NCBI GenBank assembly: GCA_030512295.1
Contig: JAULSR010000004.1
Coordinates: 1,488,001-1,552,000 of the forward strand
Reading direction: 5' to 3'
DNA: 64,000 nucleotides
DNA from: Bombardia bombarda
Taxonomy: Eukaryota > Ascomycota > Sordariomycetes > Sordariales > Lasiosphaeriaceae
This document shows, piece by piece, positions 11,278 through 23,282 of the stretch. The translations under genes were made by a program, and so were the position numbers. The notes beneath the pieces were generated by a model. It had not been told where the DNA came from, made no database searches, and saw only the letters and a list, made by a program, of their open reading frames with translations. Position 1 is the first letter of the stretch; the number at the start of each line of letters is the position of its first letter.

Positions 11278-13140
11278 TGGCAAAACGAAATAGGACTGAG
11301 ATCCCGATCAATGAGGTCAGTGGTCTCGCCACATTGTGTGTGTGTGTTTTATGTATGGTGGTGGTAATGCAGGACTGTGGGTGATCTGACGATCTCTTGC
11401 TCGTCGGCTGCAGCTTCAGCGGAAATGAGAGGCACCCGTTCGAGATGGGGTCGTACGGGACGTGCCTGTTGCCGTTGGCCTAAGCTACTCTGGGCAGTAT
11501 ATCGTACTAGACATCTTGGCACTTTTCAAATCTCAAAACTGCGGAGGCGAGCAAAATAACTGAATTCAGGTTCAGGGGCTCGTGTTCTGGGGCGCACTCA
11601 GCACGGAGTACAGTTCAAATACAACTCTGGGGCCGCTCCAAAAACTGCCCCCAGTTGTGTTCTTTTCATGTGCTGGCTGGAGCTGCAAGGAGGCGGGGCA
11701 ACCAATATTCAACATGTCACTCCCTCCCGCTGGACTCGCCAAGGAAGACGGGATGCTGGCCCATGACAGTTAAAAGTCTTGGGGCCTGGGGGATGAGAGC
11801 TGCCCAGAGCAGCTGTGCCCAAGGCCAATGCTTGGACAAGACTTGGACAAGATGCAAGAGCTCGGGGCTGATGAGCCACTCGGGTGCTTACGAGTCCTCT
11901 CTCTTTCTCTTCTGATTTGCAAGTACATACGCACGCCCGGCGACAGGTTCCAACAGGGCATGTCCATTCGCCCCAGGTTTCTCCTGCATCCCGATCGATG
12001 CAGTTATGTATGCATTGGATGCTGGTTGGTTAGCTACCTGACAGAGCTATTGTGGCCAAGTCAATATATCTTTCCAAGCGCTCCTTGGAAACGTTGGGAC
12101 TAGACTTGTTAGGTAACAGACTGGAGCCAAGTTGACAGTCTAGTCTAGTCTAGAGAGGGATGGATCTATTCCTTTAGTTCCTGTTTCAAACCGCTTTGAT
12201 GAGATTTGCTGTCAAGATGTGTCAGTCAAAGCAAGCAACAAGTTTGAAGGACTGGCTCTAAAGACGGCTTGTTGCGGTGACGGAATTGTTCTGTCCACCT
12301 TTTGGCTCTCCCGCTCCACCACAGATCAACCGGCTTTTTCGGATGGCAGGTGCCAGAACGATGATCGATAATTGTTGAGCTTGGAGCTTGCTTACTGCCA
12401 GCTGTCCAAATACATACCCTAACCCTCCTGGACAGACAGTATCAAAAACTGGCCATCACCGCGAGAGTCATCTGATCTTTTACCACGGTTCACGTTCTCT
12501 GGATCGTGGCTTTGTTGGGATGCTGTCAAATGTAAAATTTCCGCAACGAGTTAGCAGTCGTAATGTGCATTTGCCCTTAGGCAGACGGCGCAAACACAGG
12601 TCTTGTCAGTGGGGATGCCGAGGACACACTAAACCCGAGGCAGAGCTACGTAGGCTTCCAGGCAAGGCGATTGGACAAAGTGCCCAAAGCTTTCGTCATG
12701 GGCGCTGCAGGCAAAATCGCAACTGCTAAACTGCCCGCCCGGGGGAAGCTCCAGCCAAGTCGACTAGCCCGGTACCTACCTAGGCACGCTAGCGCAGTAG
12801 TCCAGTTTCCCTGAAATGCATGCACATTGCACCGCACCCTTCGCGTTCTCGTATGGTAAAGCCCTTCCCCCTTCTTGACCCGGAAACCTTCATCCTGCCC
12901 CTTTCTTTTCCGTCCAAACAGCTCTCTGGTTTGGCATCCAGATCTTTTGGATCCCAATCCCTTTGAAACATCACACAGCCCCTCACGGCGCATTTGAAAG
13001 ACGCTCTTCTCTTCTGTTTGCTGCTCAACTTTTTCGGATATTCTCCCTCGCCCATCGCGCTGGTGCTCGATCGAAACGGAGCTTCTTCCTCACCCTACCT
13101 AATTCCCAACCTTTCGACCTTCGAGTCGAAATCGCCCATC
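11278..13140. other. Divergent intergenic region, no gene seen
   Basis: About 1.86 kb between the divergent methyltransferase and acyl-CoA synthetase genes. Only short unrelated open frames. A pyrimidine-rich stretch lies just upstream of 13141, typical of highly expressed fungal genes. Confidence 0.6.
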
Positions 13141-15363
13141 ATGGCTGCTTACCCAGGACCCATCATGCACCTGGAGCCCAGGATGTCCACCAAGCCGCCC
13201 TTCACCGTCGAGCTTCCCGGTCAAAAGGCAGTCGAGGGCGAGACCCCAGTCCGCCGCCACCCCCTCTCCGTCGAGGAAATCTACTCCAAGCCCGCCCCCA
13301 ACATTTCTACAGTCTTCGAGTTGGTCTTGGTGAACACGGCAAAGTATGGAAACGCCAAGTGCATGGGCTCCCGCAAGCTCGTGCGCACTCACCAGGAGAC
13401 CAAGAAGGTCAAGAAGATGGTGGACGGCGAGGAGCGCGAAGTGGACAAGCAATGGACCTTTTTCGAGCTCAGCGGCTACGAGTACATGACCTTCACCGAG
13501 TACGAGCGCCTGACGCTGCAGCTTGGTGCTGGCCTCCGCAAGATTGGCCTCGTCAAGGAAGACCGCATCCACATCTTCGCTGCCACGAGCCAATATTGGC
13601 TGGCTCTGTCCCATGGCGCCGCCTCGCAGTCTATGCCTATTGTCACGGCTTACGATACACTGGGAGAGGAGGGCTTGAGGCATTCCATGGTCGCTACCAA
13701 GGCCAAGGCCATCTTCTTGGACCCCCATCTTCTTCCGACCTTGATCAACGTCTTGAAGGAGGCTACCGAGATCAAGCACGTTATTTGGAATAGCCAGCAC
13801 AAGCTTAACGAGGCACATGTCGAGAAGCTCAAGGCCGCATATCCCCATATCTCCATTCTGAGCATCGAGGAGCTGCGGAAGATCGGTGAGGACAGCCCGG
13901 TTGAGCCAGTCCCCCCATCACCCGAGGATCTTTGCTGCATCATGTACACCTCTGGATCAACAGGAACACCCAAGGGTGTGCCACTGAAGCACAAGGCCGT
14001 TGTTGCAGCTGGTGAGTTTATTATCACTCCAATTTCTCGGTGCTTCGTCTACTAACCATGACTTTGCAGTTGCCGGTGTCAGCGTCATTGTCCAGCCCTT
14101 CATTGGTCCTGGTGATGGCCTTTTGACCTACTTGCCATTGGCACATATCCTCGAGTACGTGTTCGAGAACGCCTGCATTCACTGGGGAGCCACTATGGGT
14201 TACGGAAACCCGAAGACCCTCTCCGACACCTCCGTGCGCAACTGCAACGGCGATATCAGGGAGTTCAAGCCTGCCGTTCTGGTCGGTGTTCCTGCCGTGT
14301 GGGAAACCGTCAAGAAGGGCATCATCTCCAAGGTCTCTACCAGCAGCCCGATCGTGCGCGCTCTCTTCTGGAGCGCATTGGCCCTAAAGGAGCGTCTGAT
14401 GGCCAATAACCTTCCGGGCACCGGTCTCTTGGATGCCATCGTCTTCAAGAAGATCAAGGAGGCTACCGGCGGCAAGATGAAGCTCTGCATGAACGGAGGT
14501 GGCCCCATCGCCAAGGACACGCAAAAGTTCATCAGCATGGCCATCTGCCCCATGGTTATCGGCTATGGTCTCACTGAGACAAGTGCCATGGGAACTCTAC
14601 AGAACCCTACGGAGTGGACCTCCGAGTCCATTGGAGGCATGCCCGCGTCTGTCGAGGCCAAGCTCGTCGACTTTGCCGATGCAGGTTATTTCTCCACTAA
14701 CAAGCCGAACCCCCAGGGTGAGATTTGGCTGCGTGGCCCCACTGTCATGTCTGGCTACTACGAGAACCCTAAGGAGACCGCCGAGGCCCTGACGGCAGAT
14801 GGGTGGTTCAAGACGGGAGACATTGGCGAGTGGGACAAGAACGGCCATCTCAAGATCATTGACCGCAAGAAGAACCTGGTCAAGACCCTGAACGGCGAGT
14901 ACATTGCGCTCGAGAAGCTCGAGTCCATCTACCGCTCCGCCCCTGTGGTAGCCAACATCTGCGTTTACGCCGATGAGCAAAAGGCCAAGCCCATCGCTAT
15001 TATTGTTCCCGCAGAGCCAGCTCTGAAGAAGCTTGCTTCTTCTATCGGTGTCAGCGGTGAGAGTCTGGAGGAGCTCGTGCACAACAAGAAGGTACAGCAG
15101 GCTGTCTTGAGGGAACTCCAGAACACCGGCCGTGCTGGTGGCCTCTCGGGCATTGAGATTATTGAGGGTGTCGTGGTCTCCGATGAGGAGTGGACGCCAC
15201 AGAACGTAAGCAGCTTCTTCCTGAGTCCCCTACTACCTGTTATAGATTCAAGCTAACCTTTTGCGATACACAGAACTTGGTTACTGCCGCCCAGAAGCTT
15301 AACCGCAAGGGTATTATCGCCAAGTACAAGAAGGAGGTGGCCGAGGCATACGGCTCCAGCTAG
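13141..15363 (+). CDS. Long-chain fatty acyl-CoA synthetase (Faa1/Faa4-type)
   Basis: An ANL-superfamily adenylating enzyme that activates long-chain fatty acids with ATP and CoA for lipid synthesis or beta-oxidation. The ATP-binding P-loop-like motif YTSGSTGTPKGVPL is near residue 269. Further signatures are LTYLPLAHILE, MNGGGPI and GYGLTETSAMGTLQNP. The fatty-acyl signature region DGWFKTGDIGEWDKNGHLKI is followed by IDRKKNLVKTLNGEYIALEKLE. Introns: 14012-14069 (perfect CTAAC branch) and 15206-15273 (GCTAAC). Spliced length is 698 aa, the normal size for fungal Faa proteins. The start at 13141 (MAAYPGPI, context ATCATGG) is preferred; an in-frame ATG at 12994 lies in probable 5' UTR. The C-terminus ends YGSS with no PTS1, so the enzyme is probably not peroxisome-matrix targeted. 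Confidence 0.93.
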
Positions 15364-16745
15364 GCTGGCTGACGTTCTTGTGTGCTATGTATGGCCCAGC
15401 TCGAGCCACTCGTTATTATGAAGTGTTTGTCCCTTTCTCCCTTATTTATTAACAGTCTTGGGATGAGTCTTCCTTCGTCCGCGTACGCTTGAATACCCTT
15501 TCCCTCCGAATCAGACTGAAGGTTTTGTAGAGCATACAGACCTTTTTTGTCTGTAAAGCCGTGGAGAGAGCGAGGAGTTTTGCCGAGCCAATAGGTTGAT
15601 TGTCTCTGGGATTTGTGTGTAATTTAATCTATCTGTAAAGTCCTATTCCTATACCAGTTGTCTTTCCGTTGTTTTGAAAGAAATAAAACTTATTACAGAA
15701 TAGACTGGTCGTGTCGTTGAGCTGTGCAGTTGTTTACTTAATGGCTGAGAATTAGCCATGACAAATCACTCGACAGACTGCCCAAGTGAAGTACTTGAGC
15801 GACACGTAGGCAGACTGTGAGTGGCAAATAGGAGCAGAGGCGGAAATTGACGTAATGGCAACTTCAATAAACACTCGAACAGCGAATAATACAAATCAAC
15901 ATCGTCAAAAGAAAAGGCAACCGTCCCTAGCATGAGTTTATAATGAGAGGGAACTCAAAAAGATTCTACAGATATAAAAGAGGCTATTGTCATTTATAAG
16001 ACTCGAAAGAAGTAGATACCACCAAACAGAAACCATCAAACAAACGCGTATTTTCTCAGGTTTACAGGACGGGCTTCAGGGGTGAGCGATTTGTTTCTCT
16101 GGGCCACGTAGAGCAAACAAACAATAACAGCAACACCAACAGTGAGAGCAGCGAGATAAAATAGGAACCCTTTATCCGTAGTACTGTCGAAAATCACACC
16201 GGTTTTCGCCTCCTCCTCCGACCTGTAAGTTCCCAACAGCAACATCAACAGCAACAGCTAGCCAACCCAGCCCCTCCCTTCTTTACAAAACAACGACGGC
16301 AACAGCAATAACAGCCAAGTAGCAACCCAACAAGTTCCCCCAAGATTTATATCCACCCACTCCCTCTCCTCCTGTACTCAGCAGCCAGTGAATCGTGCCT
16401 TCCAGTAAGAGATAAAAAAAAAAGGGCGGGGGCTCTTGTGTATTATCCCCCTTGCCACCTGGTTACCTCCAGCTCCTTGTATTCCTCCCCAACACAGCAG
16501 ATGGACTTTGACTCAAGAGGAGAAATACATGGGTTCGGATTTCGCTCACCCATTCAAAAATGTGTGTGAACCAGCGAATTCTCGCGTCAGGTCCAAACTG
16601 CATTGCCTTTCTCCCCCTCTTTCATACCCACCCAACCACCTTGCAAAATGAGAGAGAAAGCTCATAGAATACTAAAACACCACCAAAAAAGCCCTATCCT
16701 CCTCCCGCCGCGTCTACTAATCCCTGCTCCTTTTTGGCCCTGGGC
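15364..16745. other. Intergenic between FAA-type and NCS-1 genes
   Basis: Contains the 3' UTR of the acyl-CoA synthetase, AT-rich sequence to about 16000, and one weak short open frame (16036-16254, listed separately). Confidence 0.5.
16036..16254 (-). CDS. Possible small single-pass membrane protein
   Basis: A 72-codon frame. A clear hydrophobic helix (FLFYLAALTVGVAVIVCLL) is preceded by a charged segment (RSEEEAKTG) and followed by a basic tail (RNKSLTPEARPVNLRKYAFV). The composition is protein-like. The sequence CTTACAG directly before the charged segment looks like an intron acceptor, so the true N-terminus may lie in an upstream exon that I could not identify. I do not recognise the family. 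It may also be a chance frame. Confidence 0.3.
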   Translation of the reverse strand: MLLMLLLGTYRSEEEAKTGVIFDSTTDKGFLFYLAALTVGVAVIVCLLYVAQRNKSLTPEARPVNLRKYAFV

Positions 16746-17903
16746 TTAAACCAGACCATCATAGAGAGACAGCGCGGATACTATTGTCTCGTCGCGTTGG
16801 CTGCCCTCCTTGAACTCGACCATGTCGAGGCTGCCGTTCTCGTCCTTGTCCATCATGCGGAAGATTTTGCTCACGCGCTTCTCGGGGGTATCTTCGTCTT
16901 CGGGAAGCTTGACCATTGAGCCAACCTAGGAAGTGAGACACAGCGTCAGTTTTGCAAGTAAAAAAAGAAGTGTGAGGGAAGGACGGATATAAATACCATC
17001 TTGTAAATCGCCTCGACAATCTTGAGCATCTCGTCATAGCTAATCTTGCCGTCACCGTCGATATCGTACAGCTGAAAGGCCCAGTCGAGCTTGTCCTCCA
17101 TCTTGCCACGGCTAGTGACGCTCAGGGCACAGATAAACTCCTTGAAGTCGATGGTGCCCGACTTGTCCGTGTCGAAGACGTTGAAGACGTAGTCGGCAAA
17201 CGACGACGGGTCGCCAAAGGGGAAGAATTGCCTATAGATCTTTTGGAACTCCTCCTTGGTGAGCATCCCCGAGGGGCAGTCCTTGAGGAAGCCTGGATTT
17301 GTCAGGTCTCTTGTTGTGTGTTCAGGGGGTCATGTAGGTAGTATGTAGGGTAACTGGTGTCATCTTTCGGATGAGACTCGGGGGAGGAGGCTCGCGCGAT
17401 TGGTCCAAGCAGTGGGAAGATGGCTTGAACAAAAAGACGGAGATAAGAGGGATAGACAGAGAGAGAATGATAAAAATGAATCCACACACCCTTGTACCAT
17501 TGCTGAAGCTCCTTCTTGTCAAAGTGCGTCGACTTCTGCAGCTCGGCCAGCTGCTCTTGCGAGAGCTTGGACTGCCTGTATCGGGAAACATATCAGCGTC
17601 AGCAGAGGACACCAACAAAACATGTGCAATGCAAGCCTGTATGTAGCACGGTAGTGTGTTTCTCGCCAGCTCGGTATCTAAAGCAATGGCAATCGAATCT
17701 GTCGCAAAAAGTTCGGGTTGTAGGTAGGACGAGGGGGGGGGGGGGGAGGAGGAGGGCACTCGGACCCCGGTTGATTGTCCCGCGTCGCATCTCCATCTCC
17801 CTCCCCCGCGGAACGGAAAGACAGCCAGCCAGCCAAAGCCCAAGTGAGTCTCGAGTGAGAAACCTGGACGAGAAAACAGAGTGCGCACTCACGATTTGCC
17901 CAT
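16746..17903 (-). CDS. ncs1: Neuronal calcium sensor 1 / frequenin
   Basis: Four exons (17893-17903, 17490-17575, 16997-17292, 16746-16925) join to 190 aa, the exact size of the NCS-1 family. The N-terminus MGKSQSKLS carries the N-myristoylation glycine. EF-hand 1 is degenerate (region CPSGMLTKEEF), as usual in NCS proteins. EF2 (DTDKSGTIDFKE), EF3 (DIDGDGKISYDE) and EF4 (DKDENGSLDMVE) have full calcium ligands. The C-terminus IVSALSLYDGLV is the family signature. NCS-1 binds membranes in a calcium-dependent way and regulates phosphatidylinositol 4-kinase and calcium tolerance in fungi. The first intron (317 bp) separates an 11-nt coding exon from the rest and contains a 14-G run (17733-17746). 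The assignment is near certain because of the extreme conservation. Confidence 0.97.
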
Positions 17904-20550
17904 ACTAGCTTTGCCTCTAGTGATTGTTTTTGTTGTGGAGCCCGTCAGAGAGGTGATTGTCTCTGGTGGCGTCGAGAAGGAGGAGGGGCGTCCTTTGCGA
18001 CCAGGGGTTGGTGCGGTTTGACGGCTCGACGACTCGTCGCTCTAGAGTGCGTGTTATCGCACGCAAGCGAATGGTAGTAGCGTCGAAGCGTGAGCGATGG
18101 ATGGATGGGTATTCTAGATATCGCTTTGTCGCGTTGCTGCAGAATGTGTCGTCGTCGTCGCTAGGGAATGGGTTGCCGAAGAAGTCGCCAAAAAGGGTTC
18201 GGTGAATCTCTTGGTTTCTGGGAAAATTAATACAGGTTATGGATGTTGATGTTGGATGGGAGAGGGCGCGGAGGTTGTTTAGGTGAGGTAGTGTATAATA
18301 GAAGGGGTTATGGAAGGCACGGGAGTCGGAGTAAGTGACGAACTGACGGCGCAGTCTGGGGGACGGACTGGGACGGGAAATGGATAGAGCAAGCAGCTGA
18401 TGCAGAGGTATCCTGTACCTCCCGGTCCACTCTGCTCATGCAGTGTTTCGCTTCCCGCCGGGCTCTGCGGTAACCTTCTCTCGAGGTACCCCCGTACCGC
18501 TACTTGTTTCTTCTGTGTACCTAGTATCTCGGAAGCTCTTAAAAATATGAAAAAGGAGTCGCCCACCTTCCGGTCTGTTTGGTAATGAGTAAGGTAGGCT
18601 GTATAGGGCCCAGGCGGTGCTTGGACTTGGTTTGCTAGTGCGATAGCAAGTACTTTGTAGGGGAGGTAGTACTGGCGATGCGAGGCGATGCTGTAACCCA
18701 GATGCACTGCAATTACTCTTGGACGGCTGGATTTATGCTAGAAATATGCTAATTGGCTAGGGTTCTTGGCTTCAACCAGATAACAGACATTGAAAACAGA
18801 AGATGCTGAGAAATGCAATTGTTGCGAGGCTCGCACGGCAAGGCGGGGGGAGCTTGTCGTGCCTTTCGTTATGACCTAAGATGCTGTATGGAGGGGCGCG
18901 GGCCGCCGCGAGGAGCAGGGCAGCAATCAAGACAAAAAGAAGGCAACCCTCATACATGAGCTACACCCTTTCCCCATACAATTATTAGTCCTTTCAATTG
19001 ATTTGCCCTCTGAAAAGGTGAACAGAGGCCGGGGAGGCCACCCAAGCCACTGTTCATGTGATTACCTGGTAAGGTGTGGATATTGCGACGACGTCAGGTA
19101 GGCAGCAGGCAGGCGAAGCAGGCACGACCGTCATTCATTCGTCCCCAACAAATTTCGTGTGTACCTTTATATGAACAAGCTTGAAAGGGGAATTTCTCAC
19201 TGCTCTCTCGCCTCATCGGTCTCATATTACACTACACTACACTGGCAGCACTGTGGTCGCGTACAGTAGTACCTCGGCGAGCCGACCGACCCTCTTGACT
19301 TCTGTCGTCCATCCATGCAGCCACGCAGCCCACCCTCACGTAACCCCGCGCGCCCCCAAAGAGGAAACATGGTCGGGTTTCGGGCCAATCAGGCACCCTC
19401 CCGTCTATCGACTCTGTGTCTGGCTCTCTGCACAAGGCCTTCCCTCATCTCCCGTCTGTCGCTGATGTTGCTGGACGCTGTCAAATATTGTCTGCCAGCC
19501 ATCCATTCTCCGGAATTCGTTCACCACCCAATCCCCAACATGGAAGGGGGCCAGCCAGCCAAGATTCGAGGGTTCGATCGAATCGAACCCCTCATTGCTC
19601 AATCACACACAGGCCACCACCACCATTACCACCATGCCAGACATGGAAGTTGAGGGCAAAAATGTTGATTACATAACCTATTTACACCCTGGAAAAGGGG
19701 GCTGTGCAAGAATGCCAAGAGGTTTAGCGGACGTTCCCAACCCGGCGGAGCCATTGCAGCAACCCAGTCGCCAGCCTAAGATGGACGACGACGGCGATAG
19801 TAGGTCTTCGTAGTGACGTGACAAACACCACAGTGACCTTCCATGGAACTCTTTTGTCGGTGTCGAATATGACCCATAAAGGAATATTGCATAGCGGCAA
19901 ATCAAAAACTTGACTTACATATCTAGCACTTTGCAGTCAGATCTGTCGCAGCACTCTATAACCATCTTCCGGCAGTTCCCGGTGTTGCAGGTTGGTCACA
20001 CACCTCAATGCTGTTTGAGCCTCAATCGTAGTCATCGTCGATCCTCTCGCCCGCGTACATACGTGTCTAGTCTAGACAGTCTGTGTTGGAGGATCCGGGA
20101 ACTTGCAATAATGTCTCATCAGCGAATTAAAAACATCAGAGCAAACGCGAAAAGACAGACATATAATGCATTATCCCATCTTCTATGCACACACTCACAC
20201 AACGGCATACACTCAAACATGCACACACAATATATATAAAGATATGACCTTGCCATGCCCGCCCAACCCCCATCTCATTCCATCATACCTATCATGCCCG
20301 AGTCTCCCCTCCCAATCCTCGTTCAAAGTGTGCAATATAGAGGTGCCTACCTACAGAAAGGAGACCCGGTAAACTGAAACCCCCCAAAGAAAACACCCCC
20401 AACGGCCATAAACGCCCAACCAACACCAAAATAAAAGGGTGTCCATGCAGCAAGCAAACAACCACTACCACCACTCCAAAGCGTAAAACTCCAACAACAA
20501 ACCGTGAATCCTTCCCAAAGAAAGAGAAAAAGCCACCCCTCCGCCCTCCA
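17904..20550. other. Intergenic, no gene seen
   Basis: About 2.6 kb holding the NCS-1 promoter and the CDC45 3' side. Several overlapping short frames (for example around 18279-18707 minus) have no recognisable features. CA-rich repeats at about 20190-20235. Confidence 0.55.
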
Positions 20551-23282
20551 TCACCCAATAACAGCCTTCATACTCAAGCTCTCTAAAAACCCTCCCAAAT
20601 CCTCCTTCTTCACCTCAACAACACAATGCTCAAAGCTATCAATCCTCACCCGCGCACTCGTCTCCGCCACCACATCCTGAAAAGCCGTCCCAAACTTATT
20701 CAGCCCATACCCCCTCTCCCTCCCATCCTCACCCCCCTCATCCCCATCGTCACTCTCATCATCATCATCCTCCTCCTCAGAAGACGACTCATCATCCTCC
20801 TCCTCACTCTCCTCCCCATCCCCACCCCCCCATCCTCCCTCCTCTTCTCCTCCCTCGCCTTCTTCTTCTCCGCCCTCACCCGCTCCTTATTCCTCCTCTG
20901 CTCCTCCCTCACCTTCTCCCTCCTCTCCCGCTCCTCCGCCTTCCTCTTGGCCGCCTCGCGGTCGACAAACGTGCTGTCGGGCCCGCCGCCGCCACCGGTA
21001 CCCACCACCACGTACACGCCACGCTTCTCGTCCAGGCTGGCGACGACCAAGGGCGTGCCGCGCCCGCCGAGCGCGAGCTTGCCCGTCGCGTCCTTCTCCT
21101 GCTCCGCGAGCGCCTCGCCGACCCACAGCGCCAGCTTGGTCAGCGCCCCCGGGTGGTTGAAGAGCGCCGCGTCCGTCGAGTCCTTGACGACGCACATGCG
21201 GAAGGCGCGCAGGTGCGAGATCTGCTTCTTCTTGAGGATGGTGGTGCCCGTGGTGAAGATGGCCTTGTGGAGGAACTGCGCGGTGGGGAGGCCGCTTTTT
21301 AGGGATTCGATGCTGTGAAGGGTTTGTGTTAGCGTGCTTGTACAGTGAATTTCAGGGGCAATGATGATGATACGTACTCCTCAAGCGCATCGTAGGCGTC
21401 CCAAAACCTCGGGAGCCACTCCTCGCTCTGCACCTGGTTGTCACTGAGGTCAAATACCTCTTGAGATGGGCCGCTGGGGGCAGGTTCAGCAGCAGAGGTA
21501 TTCTTCCCAACCTCGAGCAGCGCACCAACAACGACACCAACATCTTGTGCGCTCAGCGTTGCTCGCCAACCCCAGCTACGGACGAACCCCCACCCATCCT
21601 TGGCACCCGCACGATCCTTGCCATCAGTGTCTATCGTCGGCACGAGCTCGTCCAAATTGTACAGCGACGCATACTTCAGCAGCTTAGCGCGGAGCTCCCG
21701 CTTCAGCATCATGTCCATGTGGGTGTAGCTCTGCTTGCACTGCACCAGACTGACGCCCATCTTGGCGAGCAGCTTGTGCAGGCGCTTCAGGCCCGTCTCG
21801 CTCCACGTCTTGAGCCGCGAGAAGAGGTAGGGCGAGTGCAGCATGCTGTCGTAGAGGCTCCAGTGCCTGATGAGCAGGAACTTTGGCTCCGGCGACAGCC
21901 GGATGCTCGTGTCTTCGGGGCTGCGGGCCGTCGTGGGGATGATACCCGACGACTCTGGCAGGACCTTCCCGCTCAGCTCCGGAGGATTCAGCCGCCGGAC
22001 CTCGTCTCGTAGTAGTTGCCGGATTCTCGCACCCCGCACCCCGAGCCAGCCAGAGGCAGGACGGCCTTCGGAGCTGCGGACGGGCACCGCGACGCCGGCT
22101 GAGGAGCGGCCGTAGAGCTCCATTGAAGTGACCCCGACAATAGCCAGCCAGAGGAGGTCGTTGTCTTCCCGTCCAAGCTCGGATGCAAGCGAGTACATCA
22201 TGGAAGAGATGGGTTCTGAATATGAAGCGCCCAGGCGGTAGTATTTTTGGAGGATGGCCTCGTTATCGCGACGTAGCCGCAGGAGCCTGCGTCGTAGTGT
22301 CCTTGCCGATGGACCTCTTGGGGGCTGGGCTGCTGTTGGCGGGTCTAATGAGTCGCTGGGTGAAAAGATGGCGTCGTCTCTCAGGGATATGAGACCACGC
22401 TGTTTTGGGCGGCGGGGTGAGTCTGCGATTGAGCTTGACTGGAACGGAAGTCAGCCAGGTTCGACAGAACAAATCAAGGAAAGAGGGAAGGGTCCTGCTT
22501 ACTGAATTACTCCTCCTCCGTTGCCTCGGCCGGTCCTCGTCGTCCTCGCTATCCTCGTGGTCAAAATCAGACCAAGATTTACGCTTCTGACCCGCTCGCA
22601 CCGTCGAAGCCTCAGCCTCATCTTCCTCCTCCTCCTCTTCACTATCATCATCACTATCACCAAGATCCTCCCCATTATCCTCAATATCAGGCATATCAAC
22701 CAACGCAAGATACGCATCCCTCTCCTTCGCCAGCTCATCCTCTATATCCCCATCATCCAGCACAATAATCCCGCCCTTCCCAGGCTTATACCCCCGGTCG
22801 ATGCGCCCGCCCTTCACACCCACAGGCGAGCGGGCCGCAAACGTCGTGGCCACCTCTGTCTCCGGCTCCAGCGGGAACCCGCCAAACACATTCCCCAGAT
22901 TCCACGGGCGATGCGCATCGGCAACCCAGACCTCGACGCCGCCGAACGTGTTCTCCTCGCCCTCGGGCTCCAGCCCCAGGACGGTGCCCAGGTCGGCCAT
23001 GCCGCCGACGCCGAGGCAGACGACGACGCCGCCGGCGCCGCCGCGCGCCTCCATCATGGGGCTGACGAGCTCGGCGCCCACGCGCTCCAGGTCGGCGTAG
23101 CCGGCCACGGGCTGGATCTTGTGCGGGATGTAGTCATGCTTGAGCAGGCGGGTGAGGATGCGGCAGGCGCAGAGCGCGTCAGGCTCGAGGGCGACGAGGA
23201 TGAGGACGGGCGGGGATAGCGGGTGGCGGGTGTTTTGCAAGTGGAGGTAGAGTTTGGAGATGAGGGCGCGCGGGAGATACAT
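20551..23282 (-). CDS. CDC45: DNA replication initiation factor CDC45, with a one-base frameshift near the C-terminus
   Basis: CDC45 is the CMG helicase subunit that loads with Mcm2-7 and GINS at replication origins. The N-terminus MYLPRALISKLYLHL and VLVALEPDALCACRILT-like block (here ILVALEPDALCACRILTRLL) is diagnostic. A long acidic tract and basic NLS-like KRKS and RQRRR follow (about residues 195-260). Then come YYRLGASYSEPISSMMYSLA, DNDLLWLAIVGVTSMELYGR and LAKMGVSLVQCKQSYTHMDM. Introns: 22439-22502 and 21313-21377. After the Arg/Lys/Glu-rich coil the original frame becomes nonsense (MMMMRVTMG) and stops at 20700. With one extra base in the C7 run at 20825-20831 (G7 on the coding strand) the frame runs through an acidic tract into LNKFGTAFQDVVAETSARVR and ends at 20551, giving about 867 aa. 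Because CDC45 is essential, an assembly undercall is the likeliest cause. Confidence 0.93.
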
